Positions 12,734 to 21,065 of a stretch of DNA of 64,000 nt are shown piece after piece; positions within the stretch are counted from its first letter, which is position 1, and each line of letters opens with the position of its first letter. The notes under the pieces were generated by a model that was given only the letters and a program-made list of their open reading frames with translations, was not told the DNA's origin and made no database searches. Source of the DNA: Xaviernesmea oryzae (GTDB taxonomy: Bacteria > Pseudomonadota > Alphaproteobacteria > Rhizobiales > Rhizobiaceae); assembly GCF_900109605.1 (NCBI RefSeq), contig NZ_FOAM01000002.1, positions 62,001 through 126,000 of the forward strand, in the 5' to 3' direction. The position numbers were made by a program, and so were the translations under genes.

Positions 12734-13879
12734 CTAGCCGCGCGCTTGGTAGCCGTAGAGCCAATCGAAATCGGCGGCCAGACTCTCGCGGCTGCGCAAG
12801 GCCAGGACGAGGTTGCGGCCGAGGCGAAAGGGCCCGGCCGCGTGATAGGCAAAGCGGTTGAAGGCGGCGCGTGCGCGCACCTTGTCGATCCGCCCGGCGC
12901 GGTGGCGGCGATAGGCGGTGAAGGCATCGGCGGGGCTGCGCGCCTCGGCCAGAAAACCGGCCAGCTCGAAGCCGTCCTCGATCGCCATGGCCGCGCCCTG
13001 AGCGGCAAAAGGCGTCATCGCATGGGCGGCGTCGCCGATCAGAAGACGCTGTGACCCGTCGTCCCAGGCGCCGTCGGCCACCTCATAGAGCGGCCAGGCG
13101 ATCGCCGGCGCCGCCTTCGTCAGCGCGGCTCGGAGCTCCCGGTGCCAGGGCGACAGCAAAGCTGTGGGCACAGGTCCCGCCATGCCGGCAGCAAGCTCGC
13201 TGCTGCCGGGGCCGATCACCACCAGATTGAAAGCATCGCGCAGGGGGTAGGCGACCGCATGGGCCCGGTTGGCCATGAAGGCGGTCACAGCGCGCGCGTC
13301 CAGAATGTCGGGTGCTTCGGCAAAGGGCAGGGTCATGCGCCAGGCGACATGGCCGGAAAAACGCCGTGCGCCGGCGCCGGGCAGGTTGGCGCGCAGGCTG
13401 GAGCGTGCTCCATCCGCGCCAATGAGCACTGCTGGGCGACGGCCGGTGATCGTCTCGATCCTGCCGGCGTCGATACCGTCGAGCCGATGGCCGAGATGCA
13501 TGCGGCAGAGCGGATTGGCGGCCACGGCCTCTGCCAGAGTCTGCTGCAGATCGGCACGGTGGATCGCGGCATAGGGATGGCCCCACCGCGCCCGGGCATA
13601 AGCGCCCGCCGGCACCTCGGCCACCAACCGAAGGCTGGACCCATCGGCCAGGCGGATCGCGTCCGGCTCCCGCCAATGGCTCGAGAGTGTATCCGTCAGC
13701 CCGAGCCTGTCGAGCACGGCCGTGGCATTCGGGGACAGTTGCAGGCCCGCACCGACCTCTTTCAGACTCTGCGCCTGTTCAACGATATCGACGCTGATCC
13801 CATGACGGGCAAGGGAAAGTGCAGCCGTTAGGCCGGCTATGCCGGCCCCGACGATGGCAATGGGCAGATCACGCTGCAT
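12734..13879 (-). CDS. FAD-dependent monooxygenase (UbiH/salicylate hydroxylase-like)
   Basis: Flavoprotein hydroxylase of the class A family, 381 residues. FAD-binding GxGxxG is in PIAIVGAGIAGLTAAL near the N-terminus, the DG motif in IGADGARSSLR, and the second FAD motif in LLIGDAAHAMTPFAAQGAA. These enzymes use NAD(P)H and O2 to hydroxylate aromatic rings; nothing here fixes the substrate (salicylate, nicotinate or a quinone precursor are possible). The ATG at 13879 is chosen because the FAD motif follows after four residues; an upstream GTG and TTG are in frame and no strong ribosome site separates them. Probably co-transcribed with the zf-CHCC gene 112 bases upstream. Confidence 0.85.
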   Translation of the reverse strand: MQRDLPIAIVGAGIAGLTAALSLARHGISVDIVEQAQSLKEVGAGLQLSPNATAVLDRLGLTDTLSSHWREPDAIRLADGSSLRLVAEVPAGAYARARWGHPYAAIHRADLQQTLAEAVAANPLCRMHLGHRLDGIDAGRIETITGRRPAVLIGADGARSSLRANLPGAGARRFSGHVAWRMTLPFAEAPDILDARAVTAFMANRAHAVAYPLRDAFNLVVIGPGSSELAAGMAGPVPTALLSPWHRELRAALTKAAPAIAWPLYEVADGAWDDGSQRLLIGDAAHAMTPFAAQGAAMAIEDGFELAGFLAEARSPADAFTAYRRHRAGRIDKVRARAAFNRFAYHAAGPFRLGRNLVLALRSRESLAADFDWLYGYQARG

Positions 13880-13991
13880 CGGCAGGCTCACGCACAAAGC
13901 CGAGCGGCAGAGGCGGCCGTTTCAGGGCGGCGAAGGTCGGCCGCGCCGGGGACGACGGCCGGGCCGCGCCCCTGGACGCGTGCCGCACGTC

Positions 13992-14237
13992 TCAGGCCGC
14001 CTTGACCGAAAACAGGCAGCCTGCCGGCACGGTCTGCTCGGCTTTCAGCGTCGGATTATAGCGATACAGCGTCGAGCAATAGGAACAGACCTTCTCATTG
14101 TCGTCGCCCATGTCGATGAAGATATGCGGATGGTCGAAGGGCACGGAAGCGCCCGTGCACATGAATTCCTTGACGCCGATTTCGATCACGGCATGGCCGC
14201 CGTCGTTCTGGAAATGGGGAATGCCGTGACTGGCCAT
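13992..14237 (-). CDS. zf-CHCC zinc-finger protein (NDUFS6-like)
   Basis: 81 residues. Small cytoplasmic or membrane-peripheral protein with the CHCC zinc pattern Cys27, His36/His38, Cys51, Cys54 (MCTGASVPFDHPHIFID, KVCSYCSTLYRY). The family is related to the mitochondrial complex I accessory subunit NDUFS6 and is common in alphaproteobacteria, where it is suspected to be associated with the NADH dehydrogenase. The start at 14237 opens MASHGIPHFQNDGG, typical for the family. Confidence 0.88.
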   Translation of the reverse strand: MASHGIPHFQNDGGHAVIEIGVKEFMCTGASVPFDHPHIFIDMGDDNEKVCSYCSTLYRYNPTLKAEQTVPAGCLFSVKAA

Positions 14238-14525
14238 GGCTTTACGCTCCGGTGTTGTCGTTGTCGTGTTCGCTCGGCCGGCACCTTAGAAAGCTTTGCG
14301 GCAAATGTGTAGACGCCAAGACGACGCGCCACCGGATTTTCAGGGTCTGCTTGCCGTCCCTTGGCCTCGCATCGGCTTGACGCCGGCCGGCGGCTATCGA
14401 ATTCTGGCGGCCGCCGCATGGTTTGCTGTCGCCTCGCGGCACGCGGGCATATAAGAGAGCGCCGGCAGCGCCGGACATTCCTTGTGCCGGCAGAGCATGG
14501 ACATTTCCAAAGGATAGCCGCTTTC

Positions 14526-15308
14526 ATGGATCTCAACGCGCCGTCTTTTCAAACCTTCCAGCATGAGGGGCTCGACATCGCCTTTTTCGACAAGGGCGAT
14601 CCGGACGGCAAGCCCATCCTGCTGATCCATGGCTTCGCCTCGAGCGCGCTGGTCAACTGGGTCTATCCCGGCTGGCTGAAGACACTCGGCGATGCCGGTT
14701 ACCGGGTGATCGCGCTCGACAATCGCGGCCATGGCCGCAGCGCCAAGCCGCATGATGCCGCGCTCTATCACCCCCCGGCCATGGCTGGCGACGCGCTGGC
14801 CCTGCTCGATCATCTCGGTGTGGCGTCGGCGGCGGTCATGGGTTACTCCATGGGTGCGCGGATTTCCGCCTTTCTGGCGCTGGCGGCGCCGGAGCGGGTG
14901 CGCGCGCTGGTGCTCGGCGGGCTCGGCATCGGCATGGTCGAAGGCGTTGGGGATTGGGATCCGATCGCCGGTGCGCTGCTTGCGCCATCGCTCGATGACG
15001 TCACCCATGAACGCGGACGCATGTTTCGCCAATTTGCCGAGCAGACGAAGAGCGACCGGCAGGCGCTGGCTGCCTGCATCGCCACATCGCGCGATTTGCT
15101 GACGGCTGGCGACATGGGCCGTATCGCCGCGCCGACGCTGGTGGCGGTCGGCACGCGCGACGACATCGGCGGCTCGCCGCAGGCTCTGGCAGACTTGATG
15201 CCGAACGCCACCGCGCTCGACATTCCCAACCGCGATCATATGCTGGCTGTGGGCGATCGCGTGTTCAAAGCCGCAGCCCTTGCTTTTCTCGCACGCTATG
15301 CCGGATAA
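14526..15308 (+). CDS. Alpha/beta-fold hydrolase
   Basis: 260 residues, cytoplasmic. Standard alpha/beta hydrolase layout: oxyanion HGFASS (35-40), DNRGHGRS, nucleophile elbow GYSMGA with Ser108, an acid in the VGTRDDIGGSP region, and a C-terminal His in NRDHML. Similar to proteins loosely labelled haloalkane dehalogenase, peroxidase or lactonase; the substrate cannot be told from sequence. The ATG at 14526 follows AAAGGA. It is divergent from the zf-CHCC gene across 288 bases and upstream of cysE, with no sign that they act together. Confidence 0.85.
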   Translation: MDLNAPSFQTFQHEGLDIAFFDKGDPDGKPILLIHGFASSALVNWVYPGWLKTLGDAGYRVIALDNRGHGRSAKPHDAALYHPPAMAGDALALLDHLGVASAAVMGYSMGARISAFLALAAPERVRALVLGGLGIGMVEGVGDWDPIAGALLAPSLDDVTHERGRMFRQFAEQTKSDRQALAACIATSRDLLTAGDMGRIAAPTLVAVGTRDDIGGSPQALADLMPNATALDIPNRDHMLAVGDRVFKAAALAFLARYAG

Positions 15309-15455
15309 GCGGGACTGTCGCCACCGGTGCTGTCCGGATTTGTGACACGGCCGGCCATTCACGCCGGCCGCGATATGTCTTATATCTGCGCTCTAGGGGC
15401 GCAGGCTGGAAGGCCGGACGTCAGACGGCCGACACCGGAAGCAAGGAGAGCGGCG

Positions 15456-16283
15456 ATGATCGCCAGAACCGATATCCGCGCGAGCGAAACGATCAAGCCG
15501 ATGGATCCGATCTGGGATAGCCTGCGCGAGGAGGCCGCCCTGGCCGCCGAGCGGGAGCCCGTGCTCAGCGCGTTTCTCTATGCGACCGTTCTGAACCAGA
15601 CCTCTCTCGAAAAGGCCGTGATCCATCGGATCTGCGAGCGGCTCGATCATGGTGACCTGCCGGCCAGCCTCCTTCGCCAGGCCTTCGGCGAAATGGCGGA
15701 AAGCCTGCCGGACTGGGGCGCGATCCTCCGCGTCGATATCCAGGCCGTTTATGATCGCGATCCGGCCTGCAACCGCTTTCTCGAAGTGCTGCTCTATTTC
15801 AAAGGCTTCCATGCGATCCAGACCCATCGTCTCGCTCATTGGCTGATGGCGCATGGGCGGCGGGACCTGGCGCTCTATCTGCAGAGCCGGTCGTCTTCCG
15901 TTTTCCAGACTGACATCAACCCGGCTGCACGCATCGGCAAAGGCATCTTCCTGGACCACGCCACCGGTCTGGTCGTGGGGGAAACCGCCGTTATCGGCGA
16001 CAATGTCTCGATCCTGCATGGGGTAACGCTCGGCGGCACCGGCAAGGAAGGCAGCGACCGGCATCCCAAGATCGGCAATGGCGTGCTGATCGGTGCCGGT
16101 GCCAAGATCCTCGGCAACATCGAGATCGGCCATTGCTCGCGCGTCGCCGCAGGTTCCGTTGTGCTAAAGCCCGTTCCGCCCAATTCCACCGTTGCCGGCG
16201 TTCCCGCGCGCGTGGTCGGGGAGGCCGGATGTCGGGAACCTTCGCGGTCCATGGATCAGGTACTCTCTTCCTTCGAGATGTGA
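15456..16283 (+). CDS. cysE: Serine O-acetyltransferase
   Basis: Transfers acetyl from acetyl-CoA to L-serine, the committed step of cysteine synthesis. 275 residues, with the helical N-terminal SAT domain (DPIWDSLREEA, QAVYDRDPACNRF) followed by a left-handed beta-helix of hexapeptide repeats. Active-site segments are GIFLDHATGLVVGETAVIG and ILHGVTLGGTGK. The tail SRSMDQVLSSFEM is longer than in E. coli but still ends in a hydrophobic residue, as needed for the CysK-docking tail. The ATG at 15456 follows AAGGAG; the open frame upstream has no family similarity. Confidence 0.95.
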   Translation: MIARTDIRASETIKPMDPIWDSLREEAALAAEREPVLSAFLYATVLNQTSLEKAVIHRICERLDHGDLPASLLRQAFGEMAESLPDWGAILRVDIQAVYDRDPACNRFLEVLLYFKGFHAIQTHRLAHWLMAHGRRDLALYLQSRSSSVFQTDINPAARIGKGIFLDHATGLVVGETAVIGDNVSILHGVTLGGTGKEGSDRHPKIGNGVLIGAGAKILGNIEIGHCSRVAAGSVVLKPVPPNSTVAGVPARVVGEAGCREPSRSMDQVLSSFEM

Positions 16284-16706
16284 GTCGAGATCTCACCGGC
16301 ATCTGCAGCCGGCCCGCTCCAAAGCGATAGCGACGGCTGATCTGAACGATCGGTCCAGTCTTTGCGATGGCGTTTGAGTGTGTCGGAGTGCCTAGCCTGA
16401 TATTCGTGCGGCATGCCTGAGTTTTCGCAGTGGTTTCAGTCTCACGGCTTTACAGGGGGCGCGCCTTCATGAGAGAAGCCCCCTGTCGCGCGTCGCGCGC
16501 TGTCGCCTCCCTGTTTCGCCTTTGTCGGTGCCGTGTTGAACGTGTGTCCGTGCGGCGCCGTTTTCCGGCATGAGGGCCGAGTGCGTAATTCCTTGGGCCG
16601 AATGGGCTCAGGGAGAAATATGCGGAAAATTTCAAAACGTGACAGCATCGTCTGTGCGTCTCGGTCGAGAGCAGATGCTGTGAGAAGATAATCCGGAGAC
16701 ATCATC
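16284..16706. other. Structured spacer between cysE and the DUF3126 gene
   Basis: 423 bases without a convincing gene. Two stem-loops stand out. One is ACAGGGGGC (16452-16460) pairing with GCCCCCTGT (16478-16486), with a 17-base loop. The other is ACAGCATC (16642-16649) pairing with GATGCTGT (16674-16681), with an inner CTCG/CGAG pair, ending 25 bases before the next start codon. Neither has a T-run. The first could be the cysE 3' end; the second is in the leader of the DUF3126 gene. Confidence 0.45.
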
Positions 16707-16910
16707 TTGAAACCTGAAGAAATCAAGAAGCTCGAAGCCTATTTCAAGCGCAACCTGAACCAGGAGATCGTCATCAAGGCGCGGCCGCGCAAGGACGAGT
16801 CTGCAGAAGTCTATCTCGCCGACGAGTTCCTCGGCGTGATTTTCCGCGATGAGGAAGATGGCGAGCTCTCCTACAACTTCTCGATGGCCATCCTGTCGAT
16901 CGATCTCTAA
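16707..16910 (+). CDS. DUF3126 family protein, TTG start
   Basis: 67 residues, function unknown. The sequence KPEEIKKLEAYFKRNLN, then ARPRKDESAEVYLADEFLGV and a C-terminal ELSYNFSMAILSIDL, matches the small, highly conserved alphaproteobacterial DUF3126 family. No ATG lies in frame near the conserved N-terminus, so the TTG at 16707 is the start, with GGAG ten bases upstream. The predicted protein is compact, charged and cytoplasmic, with no membrane segment. Conserved next to cysE and phasin in rhizobial genomes, as far as I recall. Confidence 0.9.
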   Translation: MKPEEIKKLEAYFKRNLNQEIVIKARPRKDESAEVYLADEFLGVIFRDEEDGELSYNFSMAILSIDL

Positions 16911-17006
16911 GGCGGCCAGCCCGACGGCTCACGTGGTTTTGATGCTATATCTCCTAAAATCTGCGGGTTTTGGGGCGCAAACAGGGCAGGTGCATTGCGG
17001 CGCACA

Positions 17007-17035
17007 TTGACTTTATTGTGCAGTGCACATATTCT
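17007..17035 (+). promoter_or_regulatory. Phasin promoter with TGC-rich operator
   Basis: TTGACT, 17 bases, TATTCT, ending 36 bases before the phasin ATG. The spacer carries TGTGCAGTGCACA (17017-17029), and GTGCATTGCGGCGCAC lies just upstream. TGC/GCA-rich inverted repeats are what PhaR-type repressors of polyhydroxybutyrate genes bind in other alphaproteobacteria. The promoter is seen; PhaR control is inferred. Confidence 0.6.
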
Positions 17036-17071
17036 CGATCCAGCATATTTGGTGAGAGAGGAGATATCCCC

Positions 17072-17446
17072 ATGTTTGCATTCGATGAAGCGAATAAGCG
17101 CAGCAAGGAAACCATGGAGGCCGTGATGCGGTCCTATGCCTCGATGGCCAAGGGCTTCCAGGCCATTGCCATGGAAGCGGCCGATTATTCCAAGCGCTCG
17201 TTCGAAGAGGGCGTCGCGCATATCGAACGCCTCCAGGGCGTTCGCAGCCTGGAAACGGTCGTCGAGTTGCAGACTCACTATGTGAAGTCGGCCTATGAGG
17301 GTTACATTGCCGAAGCCAGCAAGCTTGGCGAGATGTATGCCGATCTGGCCCGCGACACCTACAGGCCCTACGAGGCGCCGGTTGCCAAGGCTGCCGCCAA
17401 CATGAAGGCGGCTGCTGCCCAGGCGACGACGGTCGCTGCGGCCTGA
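17072..17446 (+). CDS. phaP: Phasin (PHB granule-associated protein)
   Basis: 124 residues. Almost wholly helical and amphipathic: FDEANKRSKETMEAVMRSYA, MAKGFQAIAMEAADYSKRSF, VELQTHYVKSAYEGYIAEAS, then an Ala-rich tail. This is the phasin_2 pattern of proteins that coat polyhydroxybutyrate granules and control their number and size. The ATG at 17072 follows GAGGAG. It has its own promoter and terminator, so it is monocistronic. Whether it is a granule coat or a general stress-associated paralogue cannot be told from sequence, since rhizobia carry several. Confidence 0.88.
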   Translation: MFAFDEANKRSKETMEAVMRSYASMAKGFQAIAMEAADYSKRSFEEGVAHIERLQGVRSLETVVELQTHYVKSAYEGYIAEASKLGEMYADLARDTYRPYEAPVAKAAANMKAAAAQATTVAAA

Positions 17447-17496
17447 GGCCGTGATGGTCGCGGATCAACGCGGCCGCCCGATGCATAAGTCAGAAA

Positions 17497-17526
17497 ACCG
17501 GTCGTGGTGTCCACGGCCGGTTTTTT
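17497..17526 (+). terminator. Intrinsic terminator of the phasin gene
   Basis: An 11-bp stem ACCGGTCGTGG / CCACGGCCGGT (one G-T pair) with a 3-base loop, preceded by four A and followed by six T. Confidence 0.9.
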
Positions 17527-17872
17527 GCATTTGCGGCATGGTTTCAAGCGCGGCGTCGCGGACCGGTCGTGCTCCGCCGCCGATACGAGTCCTCAAGGCT
17601 TGGTCCTGCGCTTGAAGGGCGGGCCGCGCGAGGCCACATGAGGGACGATGACGATGGTCCATGCCACAAGGTTTTCCGGCTGGCTGGGCGATGCTCTTCA
17701 GGTTTTTAGCGCTTCTACCCGCCGATCCCCCCATTCTTTACAAGGGCCTGCGAATATCGTTGCAGAGCGGCAGAACGGGCTTAAAATCAGGAAACGAACC
17801 ACTAGATAAGATGTCATCGAATGGTCGCATTGCAGCCGGAGGCTCGGCGATCCGATTAGGGAATGAACAAGA
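17527..17872. other. Spacer upstream of clpS
   Basis: 346 bases without a gene. The last 130 bases are less GC-rich (GGGCTTAAAATCAGG and onwards) and should hold the clpSA promoter, but no good -35/-10 pair was found. No hairpin or conserved RNA recognised. Confidence 0.4.
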
Positions 17873-18223
17873 ATGATCGCACTGCCGATCCGGATGCAGA
17901 GTGACAAGGAAGGTGGCGGTGAACGCGGCCGAGGCACTTCGGTCATCACCCGGACCAAGCCGCAAACCAAGAAGCCGAGTCTGTATCGTGTCCTGCTTCT
18001 GAATGACGATTACACGCCGATGGAGTTCGTGATCCATATTCTTGAACGGTTTTTCCAGAAGGATCTCGAAGAGGCGACCAAGATCATGCTGCATGTTCAC
18101 CATCATGGCGTGGGGGAATGTGGCGTCTTCACCTACGAGGTCGCGGAGACCAAGGTGATGCAGGTGATGGATTTTGCGCGTCAGCATCAGCATCCGCTTC
18201 AATGCGTCATGGAAAAGAAATGA
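17873..18223 (+). CDS. clpS: ATP-dependent Clp protease adaptor ClpS
   Basis: Adaptor that binds proteins with N-degrons (Leu, Phe, Trp, Tyr at the N-terminus) and hands them to ClpAP. 116 residues: a flexible N-terminal arm ([20 protein letters not shown]) and the ClpS core [16 protein letters not shown], with the binding-pocket Asp pair, and [19 protein letters not shown]. The ATG at 17873 follows AGGG; an in-frame ATG at 17894 would only shorten the arm. Nine bases separate it from clpA, forming the usual clpSA pair. Confidence 0.95.
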   Translation: MIALPIRMQSDKEGGGERGRGTSVITRTKPQTKKPSLYRVLLLNDDYTPMEFVIHILERFFQKDLEEATKIMLHVHHHGVGECGVFTYEVAETKVMQVMDFARQHQHPLQCVMEKK

Positions 18224-18232
18224 GGAACGCAC

Positions 18233-20731
18233 GTGCCAACATTTTCGCCAAGCCTTGAAAAGGCACTCCACCAGGCGCTGACGCTCGCCAACAAGCGCCA
18301 TCACGAATATGCGACCCTCGAACATCTCCTCTTGGCGCTGATCGACGATGCGGATGCGGCTGCCGTCATGGGAGCCTGCAACGTCAATCTCGAAAGCCTG
18401 CGCAAGACCGTGTCCGACTATGTCGACAACGACCTGAGCAATCTCGTGACCGGCTATGACGAGGATTCCAAGCCGACAGCGTCCTTCCAGCGCGTGATCC
18501 AGCGCGCCGTCATCCATGTCCAGTCCTCGGGCAGGGAAGAGGTGACCGGCGCCAATGTTCTCGTCGCGATCTTTGCAGAGCGCGAGAGCCATGCCGCCTA
18601 TTTCCTGCAGGAGCAGGAGATGACGCGCTACGACGCCGTCAACTTCATCTCCCATGGCATCGGCAAGCGCCCCGGCACCTCCGAATCGCGCACGCCGCGC
18701 GGGCTGGACGAGAACGAGGCAGAGCCGAAGGCCGCGCGCACCGACGAGGAAGGGGCGCAGAAGAAGCCACAGGACGCGCTTTCCGCCTATTGCGTTAATC
18801 TCAATGAAAAGGCCAAGGTCGGCAAGATCGATCCGCTGATCGGTCGTCATTCCGAGGTCAGCCGCACGATCCAGGTCCTGTGCCGCCGGTCCAAGAACAA
18901 TCCGCTCTATGTCGGCGATCCCGGCGTGGGCAAGACCGCGATTGCCGAGGGTCTCGCCAAGCGCATCGTCGAGGGCAAGGTGCCGGAAGCGCTGGCCGAT
19001 GCGACGATCTTCTCGCTCGACATGGGCACGTTGCTCGCCGGCACGCGCTATCGTGGTGATTTCGAAGAGCGTTTGAAGCAGGTCGTCAAAGAGCTGGAGG
19101 AATATCCCGGCGCCGTTCTCTTCATCGACGAGATCCATACCGTGATCGGCGCTGGCGCAACCTCGGGCGGGGCGATGGACGCCTCCAACCTGCTGAAGCC
19201 GGCTCTTTCCTCTGGTGCGATCCGCTGCATCGGTTCGACCACCTACAAGGAATATCGCCAGTTCTTCGAAAAGGATCGGGCGCTTGTCCGTCGTTTCCAG
19301 AAGATCGACGTCATCGAGCCGTCGATCGACGATGCGATCGAGATCATGAAGGGCCTGAAGCCGTATTTCGAGGACTATCACAAGCTGAAATACTCGAACG
19401 AGGCGATCAAGTCGGCCGTCGAGCTTTCGGCACGCTACATCTCCGACCGCAAGCTGCCGGACAAGGCGATCGACGTGATCGACGAGACGGGTGCGGCGCA
19501 GATGCTGCTGCCGCTTGCCAAGCGGCGCAAGCTGATCACCGAGCGCGAGATCGAAGCCACCATCGCCACCATGGCGCGGATTCCGCCCAAGACCGTTTCC
19601 AAGGATGACGAGACCGTTCTCGCCAATCTGGAGAAGGAACTGCGCTCGGTCGTTTATGGTCAGGATCTGGCGATCGAAGCGCTGGCTTCGGCGATCAAGC
19701 TGGCCCGCGCTGGCCTGCGCGAACCGAACAAGCCGATCGGCTGCTATGTCTTCTCCGGCCCGACCGGCGTCGGCAAGACCGAAGTGGCCAAGCAGCTGGC
19801 ATCGTCGCTCGGTGTGGAATTGCTGCGCTTCGACATGTCGGAATATATGGAGCGCCACACGGTTTCGCGTCTGCTCGGGGCACCTCCCGGCTATGTCGGC
19901 TTCGACCAGGGCGGTCTCCTGACCGATGGCATCGATCAGCATCCGCACAGCGTGCTGCTGCTCGATGAGATCGAAAAGGCCCATCCGGACCTGTTCAACA
20001 TCCTGCTGCAGGTCATGGACCATGGTCAGCTGACGGACCATAACGGCAAGAAGATCGACTTCCGCAACGTCATTCTGATCATGACGACCAATGCGGGCGC
20101 GTCGGATATGGCCAAGGCCGCCATCGGCTTCGGCTCGTCCAAGCGCACGGGCGAGGATGTCGAGGCGCTGAACCGTCTGTTCACGCCGGAATTCCGCAAC
20201 CGTCTGGATGCGGTCATTCCCTTCGGCCCGCTGCCGACGCCTGTCATCCACCAGGTGGTGCAGAAGTTCGTCATGCAGCTGGAAACCCAGCTGGCCGAAC
20301 GCAATGTCACTTTCGACCTGGCGCCGGATGCGGTCGCCTGGCTGGCGGAAAAGGGCTACGACGAAAAGATGGGCGCCCGGCCGCTGTCGCGCGTCATCCA
20401 GGAAAGCATCAAGAAGCCGCTGGCCGAGGAAATCCTCTTCGGCAAGCTGAAGAAGGGCGGTGTGGTCAAGGTGACGATCGGCGACAAGCCGGACGGCTCC
20501 AAGGGTATCCTGCTTGAATCGGTGCCGGAAACCGCGCGGATCAAGCCGAAGGCCGAGGTGGTGCGCCCGGCACGCAAGGGCGCCAAGCCGGAACCGGCCG
20601 TTGAGGTCGAGACCGTTGGCGCGGAGCCCAAGGCATCCGGCCGCAAGGCCAAGGCGCCTGAAGCACCGGAGGCACCGGAAGCCGGGCCTGCCCGCAAGGG
20701 CCGCACCGTGCCGAAAGTGCCACGCAAATAG
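18233..20731 (+). CDS. clpA: ATP-dependent Clp protease, ATP-binding subunit ClpA (GTG start)
   Basis: AAA+ unfoldase of the ClpAP protease. 832 residues: Clp N-domain (1-150), first AAA module with Walker [10 protein letters not shown] (about 228-236) and the VLFIDEIHT box, second module with Walker [10 protein letters not shown] (about 509-517) and [12 protein letters not shown], then the D2-small domain. No ClpB-type middle coiled coil is present. The start is GTG at 18233, after GAGGA and just past the clpS stop. Odd: about 65 extra C-terminal residues rich in Ala, Pro, Lys and Glu ([26 protein letters not shown]) extend beyond the usual end near 760 and look disordered. Confidence 0.97.
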   Translation: MPTFSPSLEKALHQALTLANKRHHEYATLEHLLLALIDDADAAAVMGACNVNLESLRKTVSDYVDNDLSNLVTGYDEDSKPTASFQRVIQRAVIHVQSSGREEVTGANVLVAIFAERESHAAYFLQEQEMTRYDAVNFISHGIGKRPGTSESRTPRGLDENEAEPKAARTDEEGAQKKPQDALSAYCVNLNEKAKVGKIDPLIGRHSEVSRTIQVLCRRSKNNPLYVGDPGVGKTAIAEGLAKRIVEGKVPEALADATIFSLDMGTLLAGTRYRGDFEERLKQVVKELEEYPGAVLFIDEIHTVIGAGATSGGAMDASNLLKPALSSGAIRCIGSTTYKEYRQFFEKDRALVRRFQKIDVIEPSIDDAIEIMKGLKPYFEDYHKLKYSNEAIKSAVELSARYISDRKLPDKAIDVIDETGAAQMLLPLAKRRKLITEREIEATIATMARIPPKTVSKDDETVLANLEKELRSVVYGQDLAIEALASAIKLARAGLREPNKPIGCYVFSGPTGVGKTEVAKQLASSLGVELLRFDMSEYMERHTVSRLLGAPPGYVGFDQGGLLTDGIDQHPHSVLLLDEIEKAHPDLFNILLQVMDHGQLTDHNGKKIDFRNVILIMTTNAGASDMAKAAIGFGSSKRTGEDVEALNRLFTPEFRNRLDAVIPFGPLPTPVIHQVVQKFVMQLETQLAERNVTFDLAPDAVAWLAEKGYDEKMGARPLSRVIQESIKKPLAEEILFGKLKKGGVVKVTIGDKPDGSKGILLESVPETARIKPKAEVVRPARKGAKPEPAVEVETVGAEPKASGRKAKAPEAPEAPEAGPARKGRTVPKVPRK

Positions 20732-20755
20732 GCGGCAGTGAATTGCAGAGCAACG

Positions 20756-20784
20756 ATGCCGGGCGAGCGATCGCCCGGCATTTT
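20756..20784 (+). terminator. Intrinsic terminator of clpSA
   Basis: An 11-bp perfect stem ATGCCGGGCGA / TCGCCCGGCAT, a 4-base loop, then TTTT-CG-TTT. It lies 24 bases after the clpA stop. Confidence 0.85.
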
Positions 20785-20959
20785 CGTTTGCAGACGCCGT
20801 ACACGCATGATGTCGTGCAGCTTCCTCATGGCAGCCTTGTGTGTCGGTGGTTTCTTCCTGTCCCATCCTGGGGTACTGCCTGAAAGGCAGATGGACAGGG
20901 ATCGGCCGCCGCGCCTGGCTCGGGCGACGTCGGCGGGAAGGCAGCGCAGATGGACCAGA

Positions 20960-21065
20960 CAGAGCATCGGACCGAAAAGTTGGAAGCGGTTTTCGGGAGA
21001 ATCCGATGCGAAACAAGAAACTAGACCATCGGGCCAATTCGGGTTTTCGCGCCGATGCTCTGGAG
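20960..21065. repeat. RIME-like palindromic mosaic: two inverted copies
   Basis: The left copy (20960-21020) begins CAGAGCATCGGACCGAAAAG and contains GGTTTTCGG and ATCCGATGCG, so it folds on itself (GCATCGGA with TCCGATGC). Read on the opposite strand, 21021-21065 begins CCAGAGCATCGG-CGCGAAAA, so a shorter second copy lies in inverted orientation, the two meeting at CTAG. This matches the short Rhizobium intergenic mosaic elements; a related copy sits at 40756. The azlC reading frame opens inside it. Confidence 0.75.

Noticed and set aside
16442-16726. 94-codon minus-strand frame between cysE and the DUF3126 gene
   Set aside because: No ribosome site, no similarity recognised, overlaps the start of the DUF3126 gene, and Arg/Pro/Thr-rich like other shadows.
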